From assembly GCA_907163375.1 (NCBI GenBank), contig CAJQUW010001859.1, forward strand, positions 62,001 to 126,000: 64,000 bases of DNA. Reading direction: 5' to 3'. Position 1 is the stretch's first letter, and every line of letters begins with the position of its first letter. Below the pieces are notes generated by a model. That model worked only from the letters and a program-made list of their open reading frames with translations. It did not search any database and had not been told where the DNA came from. The translations under genes were made by a program, and so were the position numbers. The stretch comes from Prostheceraeus crozeri. Lineage: Eukaryota; Platyhelminthes; Polycladida; Euryleptidae. This document shows, piece by piece, positions 36,083 to 49,457 of the stretch.

Positions 36083-38330
36083 ATAAGTCATAAGTCATAA
36101 ATGTTTATTCTGAAATATACAGAAAACGCAAAGCGATGGCCGCAAGGGCACTTACAAGTAAGCGTTGATAACACGTGCAACATATGCATACGCAAAGTTT
36201 AGCATCAATAAAAAATACATGAGATATATATATTTACAAATTTACCGAGTGATGATGATGTACATGCACATCATGAACAAATTATATGACACCTACATAT
36301 TTACAAATTTTAAGAGTCATCATGATATACATCATATAGACTACCATATACAAAATACGTGAAATCTATAGGGCCTATATTTACAAATTTGAAAAGTGAT
36401 GATCACGACATGATAAGAGTTCACTGGATGGGAGTCCTCACAATGGAGCAAAAGAACGTAAATGCTTAACATCTAATATAGAAATGAATGTAACAAAATC
36501 ATCTATACAAAATTCACACTTTAATGATCATGGTCACAATATATGCAAATTCACTCGGATCAATGAGATTGAGACTCTTATTGATCTTCATTATAATGAG
36601 AATCATCTTCAATATGGAATATAGGAATGTATATAAATAAAATTTACCATCAGGTATGAAAAGCACTTGTCAAATAATTTTATACGAAAGCACATATTAG
36701 CAGTCACAGTATGAGCAAAATTCACTTAGATCAACTGATTTGAGTCTTTTCTTGAACATCATGAAGGTTGGAGCTTTCACTATCGAGTCGTTCAATGAAT
36801 TCCATATTTTAATGACGCAAAAGAAAAGCAATCCACTGAGATAGTTCGAATTAACTTTTAAGACTGGCACAATCTGACAGCTGTTACGTGATTGACCTCG
36901 AGTAATTTGAGATGAAAGGTAGGTGGCAAAGAAAGAGTTGAGCGACAAGTCGAAATGATTATAGTATAACAGTTTATACAAGAAGTACAAGTCCAACAAA
37001 ATGCGCCTATATTCTAGAGATATTAATTTAAACAATTGTAAATCTATGAGAATAGCTGTCATACTTGATACCAGATCGTTTACAAACGATGCGGGTGAAG
37101 AATCTCTGGACACGCTCAATACGGAAAACGTCGCGTTTGAGGTACGGTGAAAAGATTACACTTCCACATTCCAAGAGAGGGCGAACAAAGACAACAAAGG
37201 CTTTCATTAAGATACGGGAGTTGTGGCAAACGATAGATTTTAGGATACAGTATGCTCTGGCATATGCGGTTGAGCTGATGCGCGCACAGTGATCACTAAA
37301 TCTGAGATCTGATGAGGTCAAAAAGCCTACGTCTTTCACAGTGACTGAATTTTTCAGGGATACGCTGTCAAGATGATAAGATGTTAAGATGTCAAGTTGA
37401 CGGAAGGAGCATATCGATCTCCAGCAGTAAACAGTAAGCTTTTTTGCATAGAAATCTTCAGTTGCCATGTTCTACACCAATTATCAAATTTGAGAAGAGT
37501 ATGTTTTAGGTCTGAGGAGACTTGTGAAGAGGAGGTATAACTTCTGGTTGACATAAATTTCAAGTCATCAGCATAAAGGCAGGCTGAAGTCTGTCCAACA
37601 AGGCAGTAAAACACGTCATTGACATAAAGAAGGAACAATACAGGTCCAAGAACAGAGCCTTGGGGCACGCCACTTGTAACAGCTACCTCGTCCGAAGTGA
37701 TGGTGTTGATTAGGACTCTCTGAGTTCGATTACATAGATAATTATTAATGCATTGGAGCAATTGACCATTGAAACCATGGCTTGAGAGTTTATGGAGAAG
37801 CTTAGGTATTGATACTGTGTCGAAGCCCTTAGAGAAATCAATGTACACGCAATCGAAGCGTTTATGGAGACTTAATGCAGAACACATTTCGCATATCGAA
37901 CTGAACATGTGTGTAACTGTTGAACATCGGGGAAGGAAACCGTGCTGTTCCATGGATAAAAGCTTATGGTTCATTGTATAGGAATATATTTCATCAGAAA
38001 TTACCCTTTCCATGACCATACAACAGCCAGAGGTAAGTAAGATCGGGCGATAGCTCTTGGGGGAAGAGGAGGATCATTTGTTCTTAAAGACTGGACAGAC
38101 TAGAGCTTTTCTCCAAGTAGATGGTAATTTGCCGGTTGACATGGATAGATCAAAAATGCAACTTAATGGGAATGCGACAGTACTAGCAAAACGTCGAAGA
38201 ATAAGTAAAGGGATATCATCAGGAGTTTGTGATAATTTAGGCGGCAACCGTTCTAGAGCTCTTTCAACAAGTTCCGGAGTAAAATGAATGAAATCCAGAG
38301 ATATTCCGAGGATATCTTTCTATTCTATGC
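36083..38330 (-). mobile_element. Jockey/CR1-like LINE, 5' truncated
   Basis: RT coding is on the minus strand, followed by a 3' UTR ending in AATAAA and a short ATGACTT tandem repeat at about 36083-36110. The repeat is read as the element's 3' tail. It lacks ORF1 and the endonuclease. It sits inside the hAT-like element. Confidence 0.75.
36697..38290 (-). pseudogene. Reverse transcriptase of the minus-strand LINE, frameshifted
   Basis: Fingers start with 'TPDDIPLLILRRF' and 'WRKALVCPVFKNK', then a stop near 38080 and a frameshift into 'SYRPI'. Motif A is 'YIDFSKGFDTV', motif B 'SGVPQGSVLGPVLF' and motif C 'YADDLKF'. The C-terminal connection continues through two more frame changes (about 37430 and 37100) to 'FKKRLKSVDL', ending at 36697. 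Confidence 0.85.
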
Positions 38331-38848
38331 CCAGGCGACCTGGCACTCTACAATCTTCATAATTAGCAAATCTGCAAGTGCAATTGTCACCGGATTATGT
38401 TCATAGTGTGCATGTTAAATGTAAACCAGGCATCAATACGCATTGCTATCAATGTATTTATATTATTTCAATGCGGAGATATAATATCATTGGGACCTAC
38501 TATGCTTGACTGTGCCTTGACAACATGCATGATTCGTAAAAATGGTGTACATGGCCTATGCGAGCGTGTTTAATGTTATAGTTCAATGGTATGTGCGGAG
38601 CTGCCTTAGAGATTTCACACGGCAACTCTGTTTAGCTATACATGATCTTAGGAACGAGAAACCACGCATCGGATTTATCTCAAACGATGAAAGAGTGATT
38701 AGAAATATTGTTTTTTCCTCATCAAGCGAATTTTATTGAGAAGTCACATTCCAAAAAAATCGCACGATTCCTGGTCATTCAAGAATCGCGCGATTGATTC
38801 CGTCGCACAATTAATCGTGCGGAGTCGATTAACTGCTCCCGCCACTGC

Positions 38849-39112
38849 CTCCATCACGAATTAAACAGCTTCTAGTTTCATCAAAATTTCACGATGCTCC
38901 ACCTTAAAGATCAGCGGAATACGGAATAGTGTCAATTTGTGGCTCCGCACAGTGCAAGACTTGCAATATTCTTTCAATAGATAAATCAATAAAATCTGCA
39001 GCATTAAAATTATCATGCAAATACCACGACATGCATCACAAAAACATCATATATTCTATTCGCTCCGATGATTGTGATTTTATTTATTTTGATGAATCTG
39101 GTGGAACTTTAA
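38849..39112 (+). pseudogene. Penelope-like element, part 2 (GIY-YIG domain start)
   Basis: Continues part 1 after the hAT-like insertion with a one-base frame offset: 'IKQLLVSSKF', one stop, 'CGSAQCKTC', 'HKNIIYSIRSDDC' and 'FIYFDESGGTL'. These match the Cys-rich linker and first half of the Penelope endonuclease. It is cut at 39112 by the Harbinger-like element. Confidence 0.75.
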
Positions 39113-40943
39113 AGGTCCATTCATGCGGACGCGGCGCGTCTCACACGTCCAGATTTTTCTTTCAGAACCTTAACCCCTATAGGACTGTTCACACAAGACG
39201 CGTGGGACCACGCGTCCAAGTGATTTCAGAAAAAAAGTTCTGAAATGACGCGCGGTTTGCTTACGAGATAGGAAAATCCATCCCGCGCCAAGCCGCCTCG
39301 CGGCTTGCTCTACCCCCGCACTGAAACCTGACACCATAGGTTGCCAGATGTTCGTGCAGAGAAATGATTGACTTTCGACATAGCTATCCGACAATTCTAA
39401 GAGGACAATTCTGTGAGGACAATTTGACCAAATGAACATCAAAATCCCTTATCAGTGCACTTTCATACTTTGTCAACCATGAAAACGAATTAATGAATGC
39501 ATTTGGAGATGAGTGGTATTTTATTTATTGCAAAACGAGTATCGGAAACGAAGATGAGAAAGTTGTTATTGTTCTCAACTTATCTGATAATCTTCAATAG
39601 AGTGATACTCCCGATTACTATAGACGATGTAAGCTAACAAAGGTCGTTTTGTGAGCTAACTTATGGCAAAGTCAATCCGCGCGTCAATTCTATTTCATGA
39701 TCTGTCACTGGTCTTGTGCCTTGCTATCACCCTATGAATGAAAATGTGTATAATGATATGTGTTTTCTTAAAACCCTATTCTTTACAAATATGAAATATC
39801 AAATCGATTAGTTTTCCCAAAATTATGTAGTTTATATCAATCCCCATATTCCAACGAATTAATTTGCAATGTCAATCACTAAAAAGTATGCCGTACTTAA
39901 TATACAATTGGAAAAAAAATAATTTCAGCAATGTCGGTCTCTTTCATCTGTCTTTAATTGTTCGCCACTCCTTCAAGCATTACGATGAAGTCATTAAAAC
40001 GCTTCATATCGTTTATTTGACGCAGATCGCAGAATTCTAAACCAATTTAGTTGAAACACACTTCATTTAAAAGGAAATTTCTCGAAGAAGATGATGGTGG
40101 TATCTATTTTGCAAACAGAAGACATTTTTTCTCCTTTAAAATGCTCGCTGCATATCGCTGATACTCTCATCGCATGCGCAGTGCGTGATAACAGTCGATA
40201 TAGTTATAATTGTGTTGAGATTTTGACAAAAGGATCGATTTCACTTGGTTTTTATAAATAGTATTGGTAGTGAGATATCTGATCTGATATTCCCTCAAAT
40301 CATGCGACAACCACAACTTATAGATTTTGATGCTCAAGAGAACAGTTTCTGCAGATTCGGATTTGCTTAACGAAAATTAACAGAACGGAATGCCTTTTTT
40401 GTCGCCATGTCATACTGAACTCAGTGCTCTTCTCAGATTGAGACTATTTTCTTGGTCGACCAAAACTCATCATATAATTACTCGGATATTGCTTCGGAAT
40501 AGACTGCCCCTAGCAACACTTAAATTCATAACGAACTGTTCTCGTCTGATGAAACTTGCAGATTTAAGAACCTGATTACATCACACTTTGTTCACGCTCG
40601 TAGATCTAATGCAAAATGTCTCTGTATTTCCTCGAGAATGTGTCGTTTAGATATAATTTTCGATTCATTATGCTTGAAATGTTGCATCTGATTTCATGTA
40701 AATTCTGAAAACTGAGTACGTCATTTAACTATCTCGAGAAAGTGTCATATTCTGGTGTCTTGTTTGGGCTCATTCGAATGCATGTAACACAAGGAACATG
40801 AATGCGTTAATTGCAGTGTCCATAATTATATGGTTTTTGTAGTTCCCCCTCTCCATTCCCCTCTCCCGCCCCTCGTCACGCGGCTCGGTGAGAACAGGCA
40901 TTTTTGTTGGACGCGCCGCGCCGCGTCCGGTTTGAATGGACCT
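39113..40943. mobile_element. Harbinger-like non-autonomous DNA transposon
   Basis: Ends AGGTCCATTCA...CGGACGCGGCGCG and its reverse complement form terminal inverted repeats of about 30 bases. They are flanked by 3-base TAA target duplications (39110-39112, 40944-40946), as in PIF/Harbinger elements. No transposase or DNA-binding gene is recognised in its 1831 bases. A further GACGCG-rich imperfect palindrome sits inside at about 39185-39250. Confidence 0.75.
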
Positions 40944-40946
40944 TAA

Positions 40947-41188
40947 CAGAACACATGAATGAACATCGATGCGATATTGCTCACTAGAATGCCGAAAAAA
41001 TTGTTTCATATCATTGCATGCAACACAACCGCAATGAAACTGAAATTAGAGTATCCATATTGAAAGGATTGTGTGGAAATGAAAAACAAAGAAAAACCAA
41101 AGAACTTACATGTAGATTCATCAGCCAATTCATGACAGATTGGCCACACGGTTATAAAGATTTTCATTTCTTGAAAGTGTATAAATAA
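40947..41188 (+). pseudogene. Penelope-like element, part 3 (C-terminal end)
   Basis: The reading frame of part 2 resumes in phase once one TAA copy is counted: 'EHMNEHRCDIAH', one TAG, then 'NETEIRVSILKG' and a basic C-terminus ending at TAA 41186-41188. The layout matches the end of Penelope endonucleases. Confidence 0.75.
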
Positions 41189-41189
41189 T

Positions 41190-43680
41190 AATCATGGTTA
41201 ATTCACAACAGAGTGCTCTTCCAAGTTATCTTTGAATTGAGGATGTCAACTTTCTTTGCTCTCATTTGATCAGAATCAACAGAATAAACAGGATAGTGAA
41301 GGCTGCGCTGACATTGAAGATTTTTCGAGTTATAATTTTACTTTTGAAAATTCTTTAGTATCTAAAGATTAAAAATCAAAGCCAATATATTGATGCAGGC
41401 CTGCATGTACGGTAACTTATTTCAATGTAATAGTACCTGTCAATTACGAAAATATGTGAAGATCAGTCAAATTAATACATATTTCAAAAGTCCATTTCTT
41501 GTATTAATAAAATAAGCTGATATGACTCTAAATTATTTGTCGGCATGCCAACTATGTTGAATAAGCAGCTATGTCGAATTATCGGTCTGTTGTACTCTAG
41601 CCAATCCTCATGAGCTCGTCCTTCAGACGTATCGTATATCATTGCATTATGATGACATTAATGATATATGATGATGTGGAAGTTCCGGTCTTGTCGCTAT
41701 CCCTTTGAGTTTTGAAGCAGAATATCACAATCGAATGGCATTTCCTTTCAAAACATTTGAATGCCCAACATCTTGATCACATTATCAGCTGTTATTAATG
41801 TACCTAGGAGCAGGAAAATATTGCAGTCATCCCTCCACCATATTTGGAGGGCTAGCGACACATGCAATGTATTTCCAGCTATGTGCTGCATCCATTTTCA
41901 TCGAATATTTATACGCCAATGAATAAAACAGGAATAATTAATGCTTTTATTGAGAGATGTTTCATGAGATTGGCGCCAATACTTATTTGAATCAACAGTG
42001 ACTATAGACTATTCTTATCTTGAGATGTTGAAGGATTATTTTATTCTGGAACTAAGGAGATTCCTATGGTTTTCGACGACTCTTTCTAACAAGATGGCGC
42101 GCCGCCTCATTGGGTTATTTTCTATGCTCGCAGGTGAACCGGTACTTTGCTATCTGTTATCAGTTTTTATGCTTTGGCATAACTTGTGTATGCGTGTGTG
42201 ATTTAAAAGCAAGGGAGTGAAGTATCTCTTCACTTTGACTTATTGGCTACTTGACATTAACTTTGTTGAGAACGAAATATCTTAATGAAGACTATTATAG
42301 TTCTGAAGCGGAAGAATGATTAAACATAGACTAAGTCACTGCTGACATTTTGATATTTTGTGTTGACATATACTAATCACAGAGTTATTTGAGCTCCCAT
42401 TAATCAGTCATTTTCTAGACAACAACAGCCGGCAGGTGTCTTTTTCAGAATGGCAAACCGATCCATCGACCAGATTCACCTCCTCTGAATTTCGTTAATC
42501 CCATACTATATGATTAATCCGAAACTCCGTTCATCCGTGTATCGAGAGAGCTTTACTTTCAAATACACATTGATGAATAAAGTTTCAATTAATTACTCTG
42601 TTTACTCTCCACACTACGGATGTCTCATGATTGAGAACGTTATCAAAATTGTAAATTCTGTCTTACGACAGGATGGCATGAATAAAGTTTCCCTGATACG
42701 GAATCACTGCTGCGTTCTAAGAGACAATCTCGATCTGTTTTATATCCCTGACTGCACCCGGATGAGAAATTATTCCATCGTAACTGAAAATAAACTGAAA
42801 ATGATCGGAAATTCCATTCTAGGATCAGAATTCCCTCTGTGGACAATGACAGATGATTGCCTTTCACGATGCAAACATCGTTTGTTATGGGTTTTAGTTC
42901 TGCACTGAGATGAGCAAATCCGTCGTCACTTTTCATAACTTAACGGAAGTTAAGCTTCCTGAAATTCTTTATTTATGAATAAGTGAAGAATATTTGTAGC
43001 TTTTTGCTATACAAGGCTTCGCCGACAATGCAGCATACGATCATGAAATAACTCAAATTCAGAGATGGAACGATGCTCATTTAAGGGTTTCTCATGTTTA
43101 AGAAGAACAATTATGACTTATTTCAAGTCAAACATCTAACTCAGATAATGTTTTCATCCGTCGTCTTCGTTAAACAAATATTTGATGCATAGGTTTGCGT
43201 TCTCAAAACAAACTTTGTACGAGCTCGTTCAACAATTGAATTATTGGTTCTTGGGAGAGGATTTCTAAATGATTAGCGCACTATTGACGCGTGATGAGAG
43301 GTTGCCAATTAATACTTGTGTATTCGGTGAAATCGCTTATGAATTTGACACCTCTCGAATTTTGCTGCAGATCTCAAAATTCTAAGGATGCGTTCATAAA
43401 TTCACAAATTGACAATGTTATCAAGTAAAACGTGATCAAATTTTGAGAAATCGCATTAGGTAAAGGAATTGTCAACAAAGTTTGCCTAGTCATGAAAAGT
43501 TTCACACTGACCAAGTAGCTTCATTAAGTTCTCATTTAATGTCGGTTCGATCCAATGACTTCTTCTGACTGGAGCCACCAAGCAAGAAATAAATAGATGA
43601 AATGTAATCGAAAATGATTGGATAATTTTACAAGGCAAAAGACTCAAAGTTGACCAAACGACGTGAGATCATGTTAATAT
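41190..43680. other. Gene-poor tract
   Basis: No protein family is recognised. The longest open stretches (42510-42936, both strands) show no known motif. Confidence 0.4.
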
Positions 43681-43917
43681 CGAGAAAGGTAAAAGGTGAC
43701 TCTCTTTTGTTTTACAGTCGAAGTTCTATTAACGTTAAATTACTAAATCACGACAGTACTTCGGCGTCCCGCGCTTTCAAAGGTTGATATTCCTCGGTGG
43801 AATAGGCGGTCCACCTAGTTCTATCGACCTTTGAAGGCGAGAGACGCCGAAGTACTTAACGTTAATAGAACTTCAGCTATAAAACAAAAGGGAGTTACCC
43901 TTTTACTTTTCTCGAGA
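43681..43917. repeat. Large foldback element
   Basis: Left arm 43681-43790 and right arm 43822-43917 are inverted copies around a 31-base loop. Shared blocks include 'GAAGTTCTATTAACGTTAA', 'GTACTTCGGCGTC' and 'CTTTTGTTTTA'. The left arm has an extra segment of about 17 bases (near 43739-43755). Probably a MITE or foldback transposon. Confidence 0.85.
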
Positions 43918-46570
43918 AGACTCAACTCAAATCGTAATCATGCATTAAAAAACGACTCCCCGCCTGATGTCAAGACAGAAATGTGCCACAGCTGGACCGT
44001 CGGAACCGTCGGGACTTTTCTCAAAAGGAAGTAGGTTGTATTCCATAGTAAATTCGCAAGTAAGGTCAATGGATTGCGTAATCAGAGGGGTTTGATCACA
44101 GATGGAGGAGATAAAATTAGAAGGATGTTTTTCATGCCGCCCCATGTATAAATGGTGACTTTATCAAGGTGAACCAGTGTAATCTTTTGGGCTAGCCGGT
44201 TGCCGACAATTTTCAATGGAATGTTGACAGCTCAAGAGTTGGCAAAATTTTCATCTCGCAGGTTTTGTCAAAGTGTTTAAGCCCTTCGTGTCATATAATT
44301 AACTTATCCGCAATTATCTTTCTATGATTTCACAATTATTTTTATACACAATTTATTTATTACACAATTATCATTAAGCATTTCTAGAGTACGCTCATTT
44401 ACCTTGTACAAATTGATAACACTGTTGGGCAAACTAGTGAATTTTCACAAATATAGAGTATTAAATTAATTTGCGGCTTCAGTAGCATGTGGACACAATT
44501 TCCTCAACCATCCATCAAGACGGGAACCTTAGGTTTCTTATTGTTCGTGCATGCAGATTACCGAGATGTCCATGGTACGAATTTTTTATTCCAAGGTCCA
44601 TCCTTTCCCACTGGGTTCACGGACTTTAAACCACGCCTGTGGACTTGGTCGATTTTTGGACTGTGTGTGTGCGAGTTCGTTCAAAAACCACCGAGTCCAA
44701 ATGCAAATTCAAGTTTGGATATACCCGGAGGCATGTGCTTAGGCAATACTAGCAACATCAATAGGATGCCTACGAATAGAGCAAGAGATGGACATGCGAT
44801 AATATTTTGTCTAGAGACACTTAAACAGATTCACTGTTGGTATGCAAGTGTAAATCCACAAGAGCTCATCTCAGGCTCATAGCTGCAAACATTCCGTAAT
44901 TTTCATAATTATAATTCCGTAATCACGGTTTGGTAACATGCATGTACATCGAGATGCACTTTTAATACAGAATACTTTCCTCAATGTCAAAATGTTTATT
45001 GACTTGAAAATTCAGTAGCAAAGTTTCGTTGAAAAATATTGCACGACAATAATGGTAAAAGAATCAAAGTATTCAATGATGCAGTGAAAAAATCCACCAT
45101 GCTGTCGAAGTATTTGAAGATACTGGTAACTCCACATACTGTATATGCACTTTTGAGTGCGATATGAACAACGACAAAACAATCCTTGTAAATTATGGTG
45201 GACATCTATTAATTAGAATCACACTCACTTTCAAATTGACGGTGTCATCAACACAGCACTGCTTATGAACGAAATGGATTGATTTACATTCAAAATAGGC
45301 AGTGCATGAAAGAAAATGTAACCGCAGAAGAGAAGAGTCGATGTACTTTGAAAGTTGTCAGGAACTTCTCGTTGACCAAATAAAGCGAGATTACAACTTA
45401 TTCGGTTGTTGGATATCGGCCGGACTCGGTAGGTTTGGCGATCTGGTTCGAGTCCGAGCCCTGCTTTAAACAAATGCTTTCAACAGCTTATTGTGTCAGT
45501 CTGTATATGCATGTTCATATTCGAAGTTAAAACTGAAAATAATGGCTCATCATACAAATAATCCGTCGTTTTAGTTATCAAGCTGCTACCAACCGCATTT
45601 CAGCAAGTACCGGTTAACACAGTGCTTTGGGCAGTCTATCAAGGGATTCTTTAGCGACCACAGCAAACCTTGAAATGCAGGTAAAAGAGATTATTAGCTG
45701 AGCACATTATGTCCGTTTTACAGTGCTCGTCCGCGTGGGGCTTCCATTCGCGCTTCGAAATCACCTGAAATGCCGTTTTTTATTGCAAAATTTCCTACTT
45801 ACATTAGCGACATCGCCTATAACTTGCAAACTGTAAATTCTATTCAAATAAAGTTTAGTATAAAGTCAAGATACATCTTTCTTAACTTTTATTGAAATTT
45901 GTGACGATCAGTTGAGCTAGTCTGTCCGGTTGAAAAACTAATGGCTCAAAATTCTAAAAATGTCAAAATGCACTCAAATATTTTGTCGTATGGTTGTTTA
46001 AAATAAGGAATTGGTCTCAGTCATTAATTGCTTTTAGAGAAAATCCCTGCGCACGATGTTGGACGCAAAAGCTCTGAGTGCCAAAGTGACAAAGCTCTGA
46101 GCACTGTCAATATCGGGCCGAGTGATTTCCTCTAAATCAAACGACTTCATCTTATACATTGGTATTCGATCAGATATTGAAAATTTCTCGGTCCATTGAA
46201 CACACACCGGCCCATGTTCTATGACCCCCTACCGCAGACTCCCGTACCCGTCGTTCAAATGCTCAGAGTACCACAGAGTACGACTTGAGGCAGTCATACA
46301 TGTATTAATCTTCGTTCACTAGAGCAGTTATCCCACCAGTGAAATCTGCAAAACTATCTACTTGTATGACGTTTTGCTTCAAGCATGGTTATTTCATTCT
46401 CTTGTATCGTGCGACCTAATACCTGCTTTTTGTGATTGCTTAAAGGTGTACTCCGGAGGGTTTCAGCTTTAATTTTAATGTATATAATTGAAGGTCTGAC
46501 TCTAACTACTAGAATCAGGGCACTCAAAGACGCCCAAACTGCATCAGGTTCAGGTTCAATGCCGTTGCCC
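43918..46570. other. Gene-poor tract
   Basis: Nothing recognised apart from short frames. Confidence 0.4.
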
Positions 46571-46572
46571 GT

Positions 46573-47520
46573 TCACCAGGCCGTGGGCGTCCCTCGAAGT
46601 GGTCTTCCTCTCTTCGCTCGTCCTTCCACTTCGCCTTCGATCGTCGCCAACACCAGACTGTCAGGTCTCCGCTTCCAATGCGTGTACTTTGCGCATTTCC
46701 ACCGCTTGATATTCTCCAGTAGTGCACTGTTCTCTGGCACTTCCACTTTGTCTCGCACCCAGTTTGTCCTCCGCTGACACCAGTTGATCATTAATCTCCG
46801 CCAGACCCACATCTCGAACGCATGGATTCTCCTTTTGTCCACTTTTCTCAATTTCCAACTCCCTGTTCCGTACGACTCGATGCTCCTTAAGTTGTTTCAT
46901 AAGTTGTTTCTTCAAGCGCAGGCTGATGTCTTCGCTCTTCCACACATCCACATGCTGGTAGTTGGCATTTCTGGCTATGGCCAAACGTATTCTAATGTCT
47001 TGCTCACTGCTGCCTTTCGCCGCTACAGTGAGTTCCAGGTACATGAAATGCTGTACGCGGTTCATCGCTGTGATCCCAACTGCAGGTGATTGTTGCACTT
47101 GCTGTTCCGAGGTAGCCGCTGAAACAGGTTTTGAGGTGTTGATTTGTAGCTCGAAAATCTCGCAAGGCTTCTTAAGCAGCTGTGCCTCGCGCTCCAACTG
47201 GATCCGATCGCTCGCCAATAAAGCTGTATCATCAGCGTATCGGAGGTTCCACAGAGCACGCCGTCCAACAATTATACCTGCGCGTTCAGTCAGTTCGGCT
47301 TTCCCTCTTCGCGAGATGTCTTCTCCGTACGTGAGAAAAAGTAGCGGCGATAGATGGCAGCCTTGTCTTACTCCCCGTTCAAATCTGAATTCAAGCAGCA
47401 CCATCAGAGCGTAAAAGCGATGAAAATGTTCCTGATGACGTCATTGGTGATCTTCCCAATGAGATCAATGACCTTCCTCCGACCGCTACGAGTCGCTGAC
47501 GAAAGCTGTTGTGCGAAGAT
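46573..47520 (-). pseudogene. RTE-like reverse transcriptase relic
   Basis: Minus-strand coding with 'KVIDLIGKITNDV', motif B 'FERGVRQGCHLSPLLF', motif C 'LRYADDTALLA', the palm/thumb continuation and, after a frameshift near 46850, 'RRIHAFEMWVWRRL' and 'GRAKRGRPL'. This order is typical of RTE-clade LINEs. Motif A and the endonuclease are missing, so it is a 5'-truncated copy. Confidence 0.8.
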
Positions 47521-47569
47521 CCGCCAGTTTCATCAATCGTCAATAAGAAGTAATGGAAAGTGATCGAGT

Positions 47570-49448
<1,879 letters not shown>

Positions 49449-49457
49449 GAGAGATAG

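Larger units (their letters stand above)
35079..38848. mobile_element. hAT-like DNA transposon carrying nested insertions
   Basis: Left end CAGTGGCGGGCGC and right end (reverse complement CAGTGGCGGGAGC) form hAT-type termini. They are flanked by near-identical 8-base target duplications, CCTCCAAC (35071-35078) and CCTCCATC (38849-38856). Subterminal AATCGTGCGA-like motifs occur at both ends. No transposase is recognised. Inside lie a SINE, a hairpin and a minus-strand LINE, which make up most of its length. The native element was therefore short and non-autonomous. Confidence 0.75.

Noticed and set aside
45411-45470. GGTTCGAGTCC box, possible tRNA or SINE
   Set aside because: The T-stem pairs poorly and no A-box sits at the right distance.
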